This document shows positions 42,509-51,665 of a stretch of DNA of 64,000 bases, one piece after another. The DNA comes from JACKAF01 sp041391485 (GTDB lineage: Bacteria > Bdellovibrionota > FAC87 > UBA2466 > JACKAF01). The notes under the pieces are model-generated. The model was given only the letters and a program-made list of their open reading frames with translations. It was not told where the DNA came from and did no database searches. Location of the stretch: contig JAWKNY010000011.1 in the NCBI GenBank assembly GCA_041391485.1, positions 35,409 to 99,408 on the forward strand, given 5' to 3'. Within the stretch, counting starts at the first letter, position 1, and each line of letters begins with the position of its first letter. The translations under genes and the position numbers were made by a program.

Positions 42509-44296
42509 CTACCTCGTTTGCACATCCCGTTTTAGAACGCGCAATTGATCTTCCAAGGCTTGATCGGGGATCGTTTTGGAGGAAATCATGTGGGCACTCA
42601 TCTCCCAGATCCGTTTGAGTACGTCCTGTTGGTAATCCTTGTCTTTCAAGTCTGCATCCGCATCTTTGGGAAGTTTTTGAAAGATCTCATCCAATCCGTC
42701 ACCCAGGCGGGGGGACTTTTCCAGCAGCTCGGCCGCGCGTGCGATGGGATAGGCCGAGATAGTCTTATGAGTCATGAGTTCTAGCGCAGCGTTGGAGTCA
42801 TTGCACAGACCCAGGTAACCGTAACCGTCTGCCGGCTTATTCTTGGCGACCGTTTGAGCTTCCTTGCGAATGCGCTTGAAGTAAACCGTAGCGGCCTTGA
42901 CGGTAGCGAGTACAAAAGCTTTGTCCTTGTCACTGGAAACAGAGTACGCAACGCGGTTGCCGGTCCAAGCCGGACGTTCATCAGTTTGCGCCCAGAAGCC
43001 AACACCAGAGATTCCCAGGTAAAACATGATGCGCGCGTCGATTTCAGGCCCGCGAATCCGCCAGGCGTGTTGGCTATGCCCCACGGGGGCGATCATCTTG
43101 TCTCCACTGGAAAGCGCGACGCCGGAATCCAGCCACACTGGCCATTGAACGCTGGTTAGTCCGTCATTCAAAGAGATAAAATTCGCGTAGGTACGCTCAT
43201 TGCGTACTTCTATGCTGTGTCCAGACGCGATAAGCACATCAAAGAGATCCCACGGGGTGTGGAGTGTGCGCTTCCCTTTTTTGGTTTGAAACGATAACGC
43301 TTCCTTTCCTTCTGCCAGGGAATTCAATATCTCGGCAAGAACGTCGCTCTGTTTGGCTTGTGTTGGTGACAGAGTTTCGGACGGGAAGTGCCCGTAGGTC
43401 ACTTCAGCCACTCGTTTATCCAACGGCGCGGGGTAGTGCCGGACTGTTTTGGCCGTGGCCAAAATTTCCTGAACCGATCCCGTGAGTCCTTTGACTTCCT
43501 TTTTTGGACTCAGCGTGATCTTCGCGAGCCGGGATTCCAAACCCGCCACCAGCGGACGAAGGTAAGACAGCTCGGGGAGTGGCGGTAGAATAGGGAAACG
43601 ATCGGTTTCACCCGCGAGAAAAGCTTTCAGCTGGCGAACGAGAATTTCAAATTCACTTCTATCTTCATCCAGCTCTGTTTTGGGTAGAGCGGCCTCCACG
43701 CGTCCTCTGACAAACGGCTCCAGAGAACTCTTGTCGATGAGCTGCTCCTTATACTTCTTCAAAAACTCACGCGCGCTTAGCGTTGGCCGCGAGCAATTCT
43801 TTTTGCAGCTCGAAGTAAGCTCCAGCTCGAGATTGCCATCTGGCTCTTTGCCGTCTTTGACCGACTCGGTGGTGGCTAGGATGCGGTAGACACCGGCCTC
43901 TTTGAGGCTGAGATCCAGGCGTACCGATTGGCCTGGGGTGCTCTCTGATTCAGCGAAAGTCTTGCCCTCGCCGATCTGGATGGCATCTCCACTCTCTTTT
44001 AAAGGCCCTTCGACACGCAGGTAGGGAAAAACTTTCTCGGGGCTCTTGAGTACCAATGTAATCTGCGTATCACCAAAGGATTGCACTCGAAACGCCGTCG
44101 CACTCACTTCGCCTGCCACTAGCGGCGTCGGAATCCCTTTCTGCTTGGGGCACTTTTCGTGCTGATCCGGAGCGCAGAGAGCGGTTGCCGATTGGAGGCT
44201 GCCGAATTCAAGGGGTCCCAAATCTACATAACCAGCGCGAGCACACAGAGTTCCCGTTAGCAAAATGAGAGCAACGAATGAATAGACCGGGCGCAT
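42509..44296 (-). CDS. Exported hypothetical protein
   Basis: 595 residues. AAGGAGG lies 5 bases before the ATG; the signal peptide is MRPVYSFVALILLTGTLCARA. The N-terminal 170 residues are beta-rich (RLDLSLKEAGVYRILATTES) and resemble a PPC-like jelly-roll. Cysteines in CAPDQHEKC and SCKKNC suggest disulfides. The remainder is mostly helical, with a WRIRGPEIDARIMFYLGISG segment. No enzyme motif is seen. It is transcribed with the next leftward gene only if read-through occurs. Confidence 0.55.
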   Translation of the reverse strand: MRPVYSFVALILLTGTLCARAGYVDLGPLEFGSLQSATALCAPDQHEKCPKQKGIPTPLVAGEVSATAFRVQSFGDTQITLVLKSPEKVFPYLRVEGPLKESGDAIQIGEGKTFAESESTPGQSVRLDLSLKEAGVYRILATTESVKDGKEPDGNLELELTSSCKKNCSRPTLSAREFLKKYKEQLIDKSSLEPFVRGRVEAALPKTELDEDRSEFEILVRQLKAFLAGETDRFPILPPLPELSYLRPLVAGLESRLAKITLSPKKEVKGLTGSVQEILATAKTVRHYPAPLDKRVAEVTYGHFPSETLSPTQAKQSDVLAEILNSLAEGKEALSFQTKKGKRTLHTPWDLFDVLIASGHSIEVRNERTYANFISLNDGLTSVQWPVWLDSGVALSSGDKMIAPVGHSQHAWRIRGPEIDARIMFYLGISGVGFWAQTDERPAWTGNRVAYSVSSDKDKAFVLATVKAATVYFKRIRKEAQTVAKNKPADGYGYLGLCNDSNAALELMTHKTISAYPIARAAELLEKSPRLGDGLDEIFQKLPKDADADLKDKDYQQDVLKRIWEMSAHMISSKTIPDQALEDQLRVLKRDVQTR

Positions 44297-44467
44297 TTCC
44301 GCCTCCTTTAGCGTTTAGTTGGAGGATCAAAATAACGCACTGCCGCTAACTGTCAATGTAAAGGGAACAAGAAGGCGCGATGGAGATTGTGTAAATTGTT
44401 GAATTTACAGGCGACGTTGGTGTTTCTCGTGGGGGATCCCCGCTAAAATCAAATGAAAGGGGGCACT

Positions 44468-44980
44468 ATGGTCCGACCATCCTTCCCGTTTTTTTTCTGC
44501 TGCGTATTGCTCGCGGCGCGGGCCGCTATCGCCGCGGAGCCGCTCTTCCTCATCGATAGAAGTCTCAATCGCAATCAGGTGGTTTACGAAGCCAATGTCA
44601 CGACACACGGCTGGGACGAAGACGATCCCATTCGGGTTTATTGGATTCTCCATGAAGACGAAGGCCGGGTGGAACCGCTATCGGGAATTGAGCAAAGTTT
44701 CGCTTACGGAATCAGTGTTCGTAAACAGACCGAACAAGAGCTTCGATTCGTGCTGAAGGCCTTGCCGAAGAAAGAGATTACCGTATTACAACAGAGCCCG
44801 GGCAAGTTCATCGCGCTGACGGAGATAGCCGGAGCGCAAGCTGTCATCAAAAGCATTTTCATTAAAACGGTTGGGAGCGGGATTTTTTCTTCCGTGCGCT
44901 ACATAGAAGTCTCCGGCCACAGCGTTAGCGACGAGCAAATACGGGTAGAGCGCATCGTTCCCAAAAAAAGTTTCGGTTAG
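44468..44980 (+). CDS. DUF4833-like exported protein
   Basis: 170 residues from the ATG at 44468, which has AAAGGGGG 4 bases before it; another ATG lies at 44453. Signal peptide FPFFFCCVLLAARAAIAA. The mature start LFLIDRSLNRNQVVYEANV and RVYWILHEDEG match the DUF4833 pattern, a beta-sandwich of unknown role in Gram-negative envelope proteins. It ends 4 bases into the convergent regulator gene. Confidence 0.65.
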   Translation: MVRPSFPFFFCCVLLAARAAIAAEPLFLIDRSLNRNQVVYEANVTTHGWDEDDPIRVYWILHEDEGRVEPLSGIEQSFAYGISVRKQTEQELRFVLKALPKKEITVLQQSPGKFIALTEIAGAQAVIKSIFIKTVGSGIFSSVRYIEVSGHSVSDEQIRVERIVPKKSFG

Positions 44981-45510
44981 AGTGTCTTCAGCCGATTGAA
45001 TAATTTTCCAACGCGCGGAAGGCTGGGTGAATGAGAGATAAAGAGCTGGCTGAAAAGCGCGTGTGCTGTCTCAACGGCTTCTTTTACATGCTTGACTCGA
45101 TCGGATTGAAAACCCGCCATATCGGGATTGCTCGACTCCCCTAAGGATTTTTCGAGTCCTCCCAAACTAGCCTGAGCTTCCTCCAGAATTCGCAGCTCCC
45201 GCGTGTGTAAAACAGTAGAGATGGAACGCCAAATGTGTTCGTCGGCCTCGAAGTAAAAGTTGCGGTCTCCGGCGATGCGGATCCGTTTCACCACGCCCCA
45301 CATCTGTAATTCCGCTAATGCCGAGCTGACAGAGCCGGCGGAAAGGGCCAGCCGCTCCTGGATGTCGGTAGGGTTGAGTGGGGTAGAGCTCAAATAAAGA
45401 AGCGACCAGATGCGTCCCAGGTGCCTTTTGAATCCCCACTGCTCGATGAGATCCCCGATGATCTCGGAAAAGGCGAGTTCCTCTTCAGTTAGATTCGTTA
45501 CAGATGCCAT
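44977..45510 (-). CDS. GbsR/MarR-type transcriptional regulator
   Basis: 177 residues from the ATG at 45510, 26 bases inside the end of the methyltransferase gene, so translation is coupled. The winged helix reads HLGRIWSLLYLSSTPLNPTD, then IQERLALSAGSVSSALAEL and GVVKRIRIAGDRNFYFEAD. These are GbsR-family features, regulators of osmolyte or membrane-related genes in many bacteria. An inverted repeat of GbsR-like form (TTTCA-N-TGAAA) lies upstream of its own operon at 46236. Confidence 0.75.
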   Translation of the reverse strand: MASVTNLTEEELAFSEIIGDLIEQWGFKRHLGRIWSLLYLSSTPLNPTDIQERLALSAGSVSSALAELQMWGVVKRIRIAGDRNFYFEADEHIWRSISTVLHTRELRILEEAQASLGGLEKSLGESSNPDMAGFQSDRVKHVKEAVETAHALFSQLFISHSPSLPRVGKLFNRLKTL

Positions 45511-46180
45511 CCCACTGAAATAAAGCAAAGCTGACCATTCCACAAGCAAACAGCGGGAGATGGCTCAATTTTCGAAAACCCGCTCCTTCCAGCTCCAGAG
45601 CGAGCTTCCGGGGTGTCAAAAAGGCCTCGGCGGAGTCTCGCAGGTACCGATAGGCCGCCTCGTCTCCAAAGACTCGTCCGATGGGAGGGACGATACGCCG
45701 CCAGTACCAGTCGACGGGCTTGAGAAGCGCAATGTCGGGTACCGGGTGGATCTCGATAATTCCCAAACGTCCCCCCGCGCGGAGGACTCGACGCCACTCC
45801 GAGAAGGCGAGCTCACGGGATCGAAAATTTCGTACGCCAAAGGCGCAGCTGATGAGGTCAATAGAAGACGAGGGGACCGGAAGGTTTTCGGAATCGCCCA
45901 GCTGCCATTCAATGCTTTCACCGTAGCGCGCGCGCGCGAGTGCTAGCATTTCGGGGCAGGGATCCACGCCGATCACTGTTCGACTCCCTTTGCGTTTGAA
46001 AAGCCCGGCTACATCTCCAGTGCCCGTTGCGACATCCAAAACTCTATCAGGCAAACTTCGGTGTTCGGCTAGAAGCGTATTTACCAACTGTTCTTTCCAG
46101 GAACGATGGAGTCCGAGTGAAAGCACGTCATTGACGCGGTCGTAACGTCTAGCAATCCGATCGAAGGGTAAAGCTTGCAT
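45485..46180 (-). CDS. menG: UbiE/MenG-family quinone C-methyltransferase
   Basis: 231 residues from an ATG at 46180, with a GTG alternative at 46195; neither has a clear ribosome site. The start FDRIARRYDRVNDVLSLGLH and the SAM motif VLDVATGTGDVAGLF are typical of UbiE/COQ5, as is SCAFGVRNF. The enzyme methylates demethylmenaquinone (and in some bacteria a ubiquinone precursor). The UbiA prenyltransferase and polyprenyl synthase genes 0.7-2.5 kb away support menaquinone synthesis. The GbsR-type gene follows with overlap. Confidence 0.85.
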   Translation of the reverse strand: MQALPFDRIARRYDRVNDVLSLGLHRSWKEQLVNTLLAEHRSLPDRVLDVATGTGDVAGLFKRKGSRTVIGVDPCPEMLALARARYGESIEWQLGDSENLPVPSSSIDLISCAFGVRNFRSRELAFSEWRRVLRAGGRLGIIEIHPVPDIALLKPVDWYWRRIVPPIGRVFGDEAAYRYLRDSAEAFLTPRKLALELEGAGFRKLSHLPLFACGMVSFALFQWDGICNESN

Positions 46181-46235
46181 AGAAAATTTATACACTTCCG
46201 ATTGACAGAGATCAGTAGCGATTTTATCTTTTTTA

Positions 46236-46259
46236 AAGTTTCAGAAATAATTGAAACTT
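46236..46259. promoter_or_regulatory. Inverted repeat between menG and rubrerythrin genes
   Basis: AAGTTTCA (46236-46243) and its exact complement TGAAACTT (46252-46259) flank an 8-base centre, within the divergent promoter region of the methyltransferase/regulator operon and the rubrerythrin gene. The TTTCA-N-TGAAA form suits a dimeric MarR/GbsR protein, and such a gene lies in the leftward operon. Autoregulation together with control of the rubrerythrin/menA operon is a reasonable inference. Confidence 0.55.
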
Positions 46260-46295
46260 CAGAAAACCGAATACAACCTGATTGAGGAGGCCAGA

Positions 46296-46853
46296 ATGTC
46301 CGATCGTACGATTACTGAAGACATGATCTTCGAGTGTTTTGCTGCGGCGCAAAAAGGCGCGGATTTGCAAAGCTCGGCAGAGTCCTTTGTCGACGTGGAA
46401 GAGTATGAAAATCGCGTGATGTACCCCGAATTTGCCCGGTGGGCCAAAGACGCGGGTTATCCGGAGATCTCCAAGATTTTCCTAAAAGTGGCAGGCGAGG
46501 AGAAAGCCCATTCCGTTTGGATGCGCGATCTTTATCAAGACATGGGCGAACCTTCACGCGGTGAAGACACAGCCCGTGCCATCGCAGCGCTCAAAGAGAT
46601 TCGGGAGAACTGCGATCGTTTGCTAGCGATGAATCCCGAGGGCGTCATTGAAAACGCGCTCAAGGTCGCCATCCGCGTGGAAAATCGTGAATGGAAAGAG
46701 ATCTATCCGAACCTGAGAGATCAAGCCGTCGCGGCCAACAACTCGCGTGCAGCGGAAGTGTATCAACGAGTCATCGACTCTGAGAAACAGCACGCTCAGT
46801 GGTTTCAGGAAGCTCTGGACACGTACCAGAATTCCCGGCGCGCCACTGCGTAG
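46296..46853 (+). CDS. Rubrerythrin/ferritin-like diiron protein
   Basis: 185 residues from the ATG at 46296, with GGAGG 7 bases upstream. A four-helix diiron carboxylate domain is suggested by FECFAAAQKGADLQ, then AGEEKAHSVW (ExxH) near residue 72 and DSEKQHAQWF (ExxH) near 165. No rubredoxin-type Cys4 site is present, so it is a short rubrerythrin-like protein. Such proteins reduce peroxide or act with quinone enzymes. It starts a rightward operon with the UbiA gene 3 bases downstream. Confidence 0.75.
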   Translation: MSDRTITEDMIFECFAAAQKGADLQSSAESFVDVEEYENRVMYPEFARWAKDAGYPEISKIFLKVAGEEKAHSVWMRDLYQDMGEPSRGEDTARAIAALKEIRENCDRLLAMNPEGVIENALKVAIRVENREWKEIYPNLRDQAVAANNSRAAEVYQRVIDSEKQHAQWFQEALDTYQNSRRATA

Positions 46854-46856
46854 AAC

Positions 46857-47729
46857 ATGAACGCTTCTCTCACAGTGAGAGAAAAGACGATTGGGTGGTG
46901 GCAGGCATTAAACCCTGCCATCTACCTCATCTCTTTTCTTCCGGGTGTTGCCGTAGCCTTGTTTGCACCCGCGGGCTCTGCGTTGTGGCCCCTTGTTTGG
47001 GCAACCATGGGCGTGGTGTTGATCCAGCATGGAATCAATCTCCTGAACGACGCCATGGACTGGTCTCGTGGAGCGGATGTTGAAAAATACAACTCCTGGG
47101 TGCGGTTTCACCTGCGGGACCCGAAGCGGGCAGAACGGCATGGTTTGGTGGCGCTGCTATCGGGTGTGCTTCTGGGCGTGTGGGTTTTATACCGGCAGCA
47201 AAGTCTGTTCGTGCTCCTGCTGGGTTTGCCGTTGGTTCTCTTGGGCTACGGTTACAATGCAGGAAACAAACCCTTTGCGTACTCGGCGTTTTCAGAGTGG
47301 GTCACCGGCGCGTGTTACGGTCCAGGTGTTTTTGGTTGTTTGTGGCTTCTCAGCCGCGGCCCAAATGGGTGGGTAGGCGTTTTTGGGAGTGTTGCCTTCG
47401 GAGCACTCGCCGTCGCGGTGCTTCTCTCGCACCAACCTTCACAGGTCTTGACCGATGCCATGGTTGGGAAGAAGTCGTTTGCCGTGCGTTTTGGGGTGCG
47501 AAAGACGGTGGTCACCACTCAAGTTTTGTTTTCGCTGTCTCTTTTGATGCTAGACGCCGCCTACTTTTCGGCAGGTTTGGCTTTTGCCTGGGTGGCGCTG
47601 TTTTCCAGTCTCTTTCTGTATTTGTTTGTGCGGCGGGCGCAAAGCTGGCGCCCGATGACGTTGCTTCTCGCCGCCACACTAAAGCTGGCCTTGCTTACCG
47701 GGCTCAATCTTCTAGGGGGTGTAGCTTGA
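46857..47729 (+). CDS. menA: UbiA-family prenyltransferase, probable MenA
   Basis: 290 residues with about eight hydrophobic helices. NLLNDAMDW near residue 62 is the NDxxD prenyl-diphosphate motif. The second Asp motif is weak (LTDAMVGKKSFAVRFG). In this cluster the likely reaction is joining a polyprenyl chain to 1,4-dihydroxy-2-naphthoate. Heme O or ubiquinone prenyltransferases are alternatives. Its TGA overlaps the TTG start of the polyprenyl synthase gene. Confidence 0.75.
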   Translation: MNASLTVREKTIGWWQALNPAIYLISFLPGVAVALFAPAGSALWPLVWATMGVVLIQHGINLLNDAMDWSRGADVEKYNSWVRFHLRDPKRAERHGLVALLSGVLLGVWVLYRQQSLFVLLLGLPLVLLGYGYNAGNKPFAYSAFSEWVTGACYGPGVFGCLWLLSRGPNGWVGVFGSVAFGALAVAVLLSHQPSQVLTDAMVGKKSFAVRFGVRKTVVTTQVLFSLSLLMLDAAYFSAGLAFAWVALFSSLFLYLFVRRAQSWRPMTLLLAATLKLALLTGLNLLGGVA

Positions 47730-48691
47730 TCCCTTCCATCGCTGTGGCTACGGCATTCGAGCGATCGCGCCCTCATGTGAATGCGCTTTCCAGCTACCAA
47801 TTTGAAGTGGAACCGCCCGACGCTTCTGTCGTTGACAAGGTTTGCCGCTCTTTGTGGGACAGAAGAGGCAAGCGTTTGAGATCCCACTTGGTTTTTTGGT
47901 TTGGAGAAATGGCCGGCGTAGAGGCCTCGCGGCTGAGCTTATACGCGTGGGCGGCGGAGGCCGTCCATACGGCCACCCTACTGCATGATGATGTGATCGA
48001 CGTTGCGACCGTCCGTCGCGGTGAGCCGAGTGCAAATGTCCTTTTTGGGAATACCCTTCCGGTTTTGTCGGGCGATTATCTCTTGAGTGATGCGGTTCAG
48101 AGAATCGCGGAAAAAGGGGAGCCGCGATTGTTGGCCGGGCTTTGTTCGGCTTTAAAGCAACTCGTCTGTGGAGAGTCTTTGCAGTACGAACTGCGGTTTA
48201 CGATTCCAAAATCCGATCGAATCTATTGGAGAATTGCCGAGCTTAAAACGGGCGCGCTTCTTAAATGGGCGGCACTAGCGGGACCCGAATTAGCGCAAAG
48301 TCCGTGGAAGACGAGTTTGGGATCGTTCATGACTTCGTTTGGACAGCTCTTTCAGTTTTCAGATGATCTGCTCGATGTTTTGGGGGCGGAGGACAAGGAA
48401 GCCTGGGTGGATCTGAAAGAAGGAAAACTAAACTATGTTACCTGGCAGCTTCTTTCCCGCGAACCCGACCTGGTGTCATACCTGACGCAGAAGTTTGCGC
48501 AGAAGCAGGTGAACGATGAGGTTGTGCGTCAAGTTGAACGCAGAGTATCGAAACCCTTTTTGAAGGAAGTGCGTCAACGACTGGAGAACCTAGCGGATCG
48601 CGCGATAGAGTCGCTTTGTGATCTTCCCCATGGGAATGTTCGTTCCGCTGCGGAAGGGCTTGTTAAACTTTGCGTCGATCGTACCCGCTAG
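47726..48691 (+). CDS. Polyprenyl diphosphate synthase
   Basis: 321 residues from the TTG at 47726, overlapping the menA stop (TTGA) with a G5 ribosome site 8 bases upstream. The same frame is open far into menA, but that part is an artefact. Motif I is TLLHDDVIDVATVRRG (DDxxD) near residue 88, and motif II is QFSDDLLDVLG near 213. The enzyme lengthens isoprenyl diphosphates to supply the side chain for menaquinone, just upstream in the pathway from the UbiA enzyme. Chain length cannot be judged. Confidence 0.88.
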   Translation: MIPSIAVATAFERSRPHVNALSSYQFEVEPPDASVVDKVCRSLWDRRGKRLRSHLVFWFGEMAGVEASRLSLYAWAAEAVHTATLLHDDVIDVATVRRGEPSANVLFGNTLPVLSGDYLLSDAVQRIAEKGEPRLLAGLCSALKQLVCGESLQYELRFTIPKSDRIYWRIAELKTGALLKWAALAGPELAQSPWKTSLGSFMTSFGQLFQFSDDLLDVLGAEDKEAWVDLKEGKLNYVTWQLLSREPDLVSYLTQKFAQKQVNDEVVRQVERRVSKPFLKEVRQRLENLADRAIESLCDLPHGNVRSAAEGLVKLCVDRTR

Positions 48692-48741
48692 GCTTAAAAG
48701 CTGGTAGAGTAAGTTAAACCCTATCAGTGAGAACCTAAGCC

Positions 48742-49389
48742 GTGACAACTTTTAGCGCTCCGATTCGCGGTCGAGAAGTAACCTTGGAAGGTTTGGCGGA
48801 GCCCGATCTGTGGGCGATGATTCTTCTTCAAGAAGACTTGGCTCCCGCCGTAAAAAACGGCAAAGTCCCCATTTTCCTAAGCTCTGTTGAATGCAAGGTA
48901 GGCGGGTTGTCGTTCGTCGAATTGTCGATTTCCGTCGCGTTGGAAAGCGGGCCGGAAAACCTGGGGCCCAGCGTTTACCTCGCCCACGCGTTGAATAGCT
49001 CCTGGTTTTATTCGACCTACAAACGATGGATGAGTCACTCACCTCATTTTCACGCCCCGGTGCGCAACTTTGCCGGGAAAAGACCGGCACTGGGCGTGAA
49101 AGGAGTTTTTCGGGGGCGAGTGGGTGAGGGACGCGATTTCGGCGCAGCACAAAATGAATCCTGGGAGGGAAAGATCTTTCTTCGCGCCCAACCAGGCAAG
49201 CACCGGTATTTTGCGGTCCGCGTGTCGGGAAATACGATTAGTCTTCCTTTTGATGCTGCGTCTGATGAGTTCAATTTGGCGCGTCCCGAGGGTGTGTTCG
49301 GGATGCTGGCCGATTCCCATTTCGTTCCACAGACCTGGCACATCCGCCGAGATGTGTCCGTAGCGACGAGCAAAACGGTACAGGTGTAG
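48742..49389 (+). CDS. Hypothetical protein in the quinone cluster
   Basis: 215 residues, start GTG at 48742 with no strong ribosome site. The protein is beta-rich with no signal or membrane segment. A weak likeness to acetoacetate-decarboxylase-fold or DUF2071-type barrels is suggested by the pattern GVKGVFRGRVGEGRDF, but key catalytic Lys residues cannot be assigned. It lies 50 bases after the polyprenyl synthase and 50 before an AmpG-like transporter. Confidence 0.4.
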   Translation: MTTFSAPIRGREVTLEGLAEPDLWAMILLQEDLAPAVKNGKVPIFLSSVECKVGGLSFVELSISVALESGPENLGPSVYLAHALNSSWFYSTYKRWMSHSPHFHAPVRNFAGKRPALGVKGVFRGRVGEGRDFGAAQNESWEGKIFLRAQPGKHRYFAVRVSGNTISLPFDAASDEFNLARPEGVFGMLADSHFVPQTWHIRRDVSVATSKTVQV

Positions 49390-49438
49390 GAACTTTGGTA
49401 GCCGCAAACTTCGAAAGCTGGTAGCACTGGCAGACAAG

Positions 49439-50620
49439 ATGATTTCCAACCGCCAAAAAAGCTTTCTGAAGTTTACCTTCTTCTATTTTCTTGAGGGCGC
49501 TCCTATCGGATTTTTATGGTGGGCGCTACCGACGCTACTGAAGCAAACCCAATGGAAGATCGAGGACATTACATACGTCACAGCCCTGCTGGCGTTTCCG
49601 TGGACGTTGAAGTTTTTGTGGGCACCTTTAGTTGATAAGCAGAGTCAAAAATGGGGTTACCGCACCGTCATTATCCTTTGTCAGCTTGGAATGATCTGTG
49701 GCGTGGTACCGGTTGCGCTCTATTTTCACTCACTTTCCCTTTCCTGGTTTGGCGGACTGCTCGTCATCCACGCGATCTGCGCCGCGACTCAAGATGTCGC
49801 AATCGATGGCTGGGCGATGGCCAGTGTGGAAGAGACGGAGCGTGGACGGCTAAACGCCGCCATGCAGGCGGGCATGTTGACGGCGAGGTGGGCGTTTGGG
49901 GCCGGACTATTATTGATACCCAATATTAGTGTGAATCTGGGGCTAGGGATGATTGCCGGCCTTGTATGTACCGCGCCTTTCGTGATGCTTTTTCTGAAGA
50001 ATGAAAAAGCGCCACCCTCATCGGAACACGCCGTAGGCACCTGGCTCATCGGAAGAGCGAAGAGCCCGGTCGTTCTAAGGAACCTTGGCATCGCGCTTTT
50101 GTCCGGCGCTGGTTTTGAGGCCATAGGAGCTGTTGCGGGGCCGGCTTTGCTCTCTTTAGGCTATGAACGGACTGAAATCGGTTGGTTTTACACGGGCTCG
50201 GTGGGCATGATGATTCTAGGATCGTGGTTGGGCGGCGTGGCCGCAGATAGGGTTGGACACGCCCGTGCGTTTTTCAGAACCATCCTCGGGGTCTTTCTCC
50301 TTTGCGCCGCAGCTGGAACGGCCCACGTCTACGGATCCGCGCTCTTTCTATTCTTTTTGATCTTCGTGTATTTGGGAATCGGGACCTTCACGGCAGTTTC
50401 TTACAGTTACTTCATGGACAAAAGTGCCAATGAAGAATACCCCGCTACTATGTTTTCCACTTTTATGGCTGGGACCAACGGGTGTGAAGCCGCGTCGGCT
50501 TTTCTCTGCGGCCGCTTAGTCGCGCAGTGGAACTATGGAACCGCCTTTATTGTCATGGGACTCCTGTCTCTATTGAGTTGTCCGTTGTTTAGACGCGAGA
50601 CCCACTCGATCAAAGCTTAG
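49439..50620 (+). CDS. AmpG-like MFS permease
   Basis: 393 residues with about twelve membrane helices. FFYFLEGAPIGFLWWALPTL, FPWTLKFLWAPLVDK and ATQDVAIDGWAM are signatures of the AmpG/PAT branch of the major facilitator superfamily. E. coli AmpG imports GlcNAc-anhydromuropeptides for wall recycling; others in the branch carry acetyl-CoA or unknown solutes. No other recycling gene is adjacent, so the substrate is uncertain. Confidence 0.75.
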   Translation: MISNRQKSFLKFTFFYFLEGAPIGFLWWALPTLLKQTQWKIEDITYVTALLAFPWTLKFLWAPLVDKQSQKWGYRTVIILCQLGMICGVVPVALYFHSLSLSWFGGLLVIHAICAATQDVAIDGWAMASVEETERGRLNAAMQAGMLTARWAFGAGLLLIPNISVNLGLGMIAGLVCTAPFVMLFLKNEKAPPSSEHAVGTWLIGRAKSPVVLRNLGIALLSGAGFEAIGAVAGPALLSLGYERTEIGWFYTGSVGMMILGSWLGGVAADRVGHARAFFRTILGVFLLCAAAGTAHVYGSALFLFFLIFVYLGIGTFTAVSYSYFMDKSANEEYPATMFSTFMAGTNGCEAASAFLCGRLVAQWNYGTAFIVMGLLSLLSCPLFRRETHSIKA

Positions 50621-50666
50621 GCAAAAGTTTCGCAGAAATTGGCTTTTTCTCGCGCTAGCCGTTACG

Positions 50667-51665
50667 ATGGGCACTATGACTGATGAAAAAAAGGTTCTCG
50701 TCGAGGACATCGTTCCAGAGCCTACAAAGACCAACGATCACAAAGGCATAATCGAAATTACCTTGGATGACGGAGTGAAAGTGAAAGCGGTAGGTCTAGT
50801 GTATGGCGTCGAGCACACGATCCGAGGCGAAGGTTTTACCGCCAATTTGTTTCTGGATCACTACAATCAACGAATTCGCGTCAGTTACTATGAGGGCGCC
50901 AATATTGGAGAAATGATCGAGAAGGTGCGCTACATTGCAGAAGCGAACAACTACGACAAGATCATCTTCAAAGCTTCGCAAACCGACTGGCAGCATTTTC
51001 TGCCTCATGGCTATGTACTGGAAGCGGTCATTAAGTTTTTTCATCACGGGAAGAGTGCTTATGTGATGAGCAAATTTCGCTCGCAAGAAAGACTGACTTC
51101 CCAGTCACTGATGTCCGAGATTCTTCTTATTGAGAACTTAATGTCCGTGCCGTCCAAACTTGGCAATCGGACGCTCGCGGATGGGTATGAGTGCCGTTTG
51201 GCGAGACGCGAAGATGTTCCTGCGATGGCAAAGTTGTACTCGGAGATATTTCAGTCCTATCCCTCGCCGCTTTCTCACGAGGCCTATCTCGAAACGGTTT
51301 TTCAAAAGAATAATATCTTTTCGGTGATCTACCACGGCAATGAGCTGGTTTCCGCGGCGAGCGCCGAATTGAACCCCACCGCCAAAGCGGCCGAACTCAC
51401 CGATTGCGCCACCCTGAAGGAACACCGCGGGCGCGGGCTGATGACTGTTATTCTGGAGCGGTTGGAGCAGGAACTCATGGAACGCAAGTACATCTGCGGA
51501 TTTACCATGGCGCGTGCACGCAGCTTCGGAATGAATCAGGTCTTCTACAACATGGGTTACGTTTTCATGGGCAGGCTCATCAACAATTGCGATATTTACG
51601 GTGCCTACGAAGACATGAACATCTGGGTTCGCGACTTAAGAAAAAAAGAGCCGCCCAAGTCCTAG
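50667..51665 (+). CDS. ablB: AblB-like beta-lysine N-acetyltransferase
   Basis: 332 residues. An N-terminal domain of about 160 residues (GVKVKAVGLVYGVEHTIRGE, then YEGANIGEMIEKVRYIAEAN) leads into a GNAT domain with CATLKEHRGRGLMTVILERL as the acetyl-CoA loop. The end VFYNMGYVFMGRLINNC and DIYGAYEDMNIWVRDL match AblB/YodP proteins. AblB makes the osmolyte N-epsilon-acetyl-beta-lysine from beta-lysine produced by AblA, a radical-SAM lysine 2,3-aminomutase. No ablA gene is in view. The start could be the ATG at 50676 instead. Confidence 0.75.
   Translation: MGTMTDEKKVLVEDIVPEPTKTNDHKGIIEITLDDGVKVKAVGLVYGVEHTIRGEGFTANLFLDHYNQRIRVSYYEGANIGEMIEKVRYIAEANNYDKIIFKASQTDWQHFLPHGYVLEAVIKFFHHGKSAYVMSKFRSQERLTSQSLMSEILLIENLMSVPSKLGNRTLADGYECRLARREDVPAMAKLYSEIFQSYPSPLSHEAYLETVFQKNNIFSVIYHGNELVSAASAELNPTAKAAELTDCATLKEHRGRGLMTVILERLEQELMERKYICGFTMARARSFGMNQVFYNMGYVFMGRLINNCDIYGAYEDMNIWVRDLRKKEPPKS

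Noticed and set aside
47180..47725. N-terminal extension of the polyprenyl synthase
   Set aside because: It lies in another frame over menA and has non-native composition; the TTG at 47726 has a ribosome site and gives normal length.
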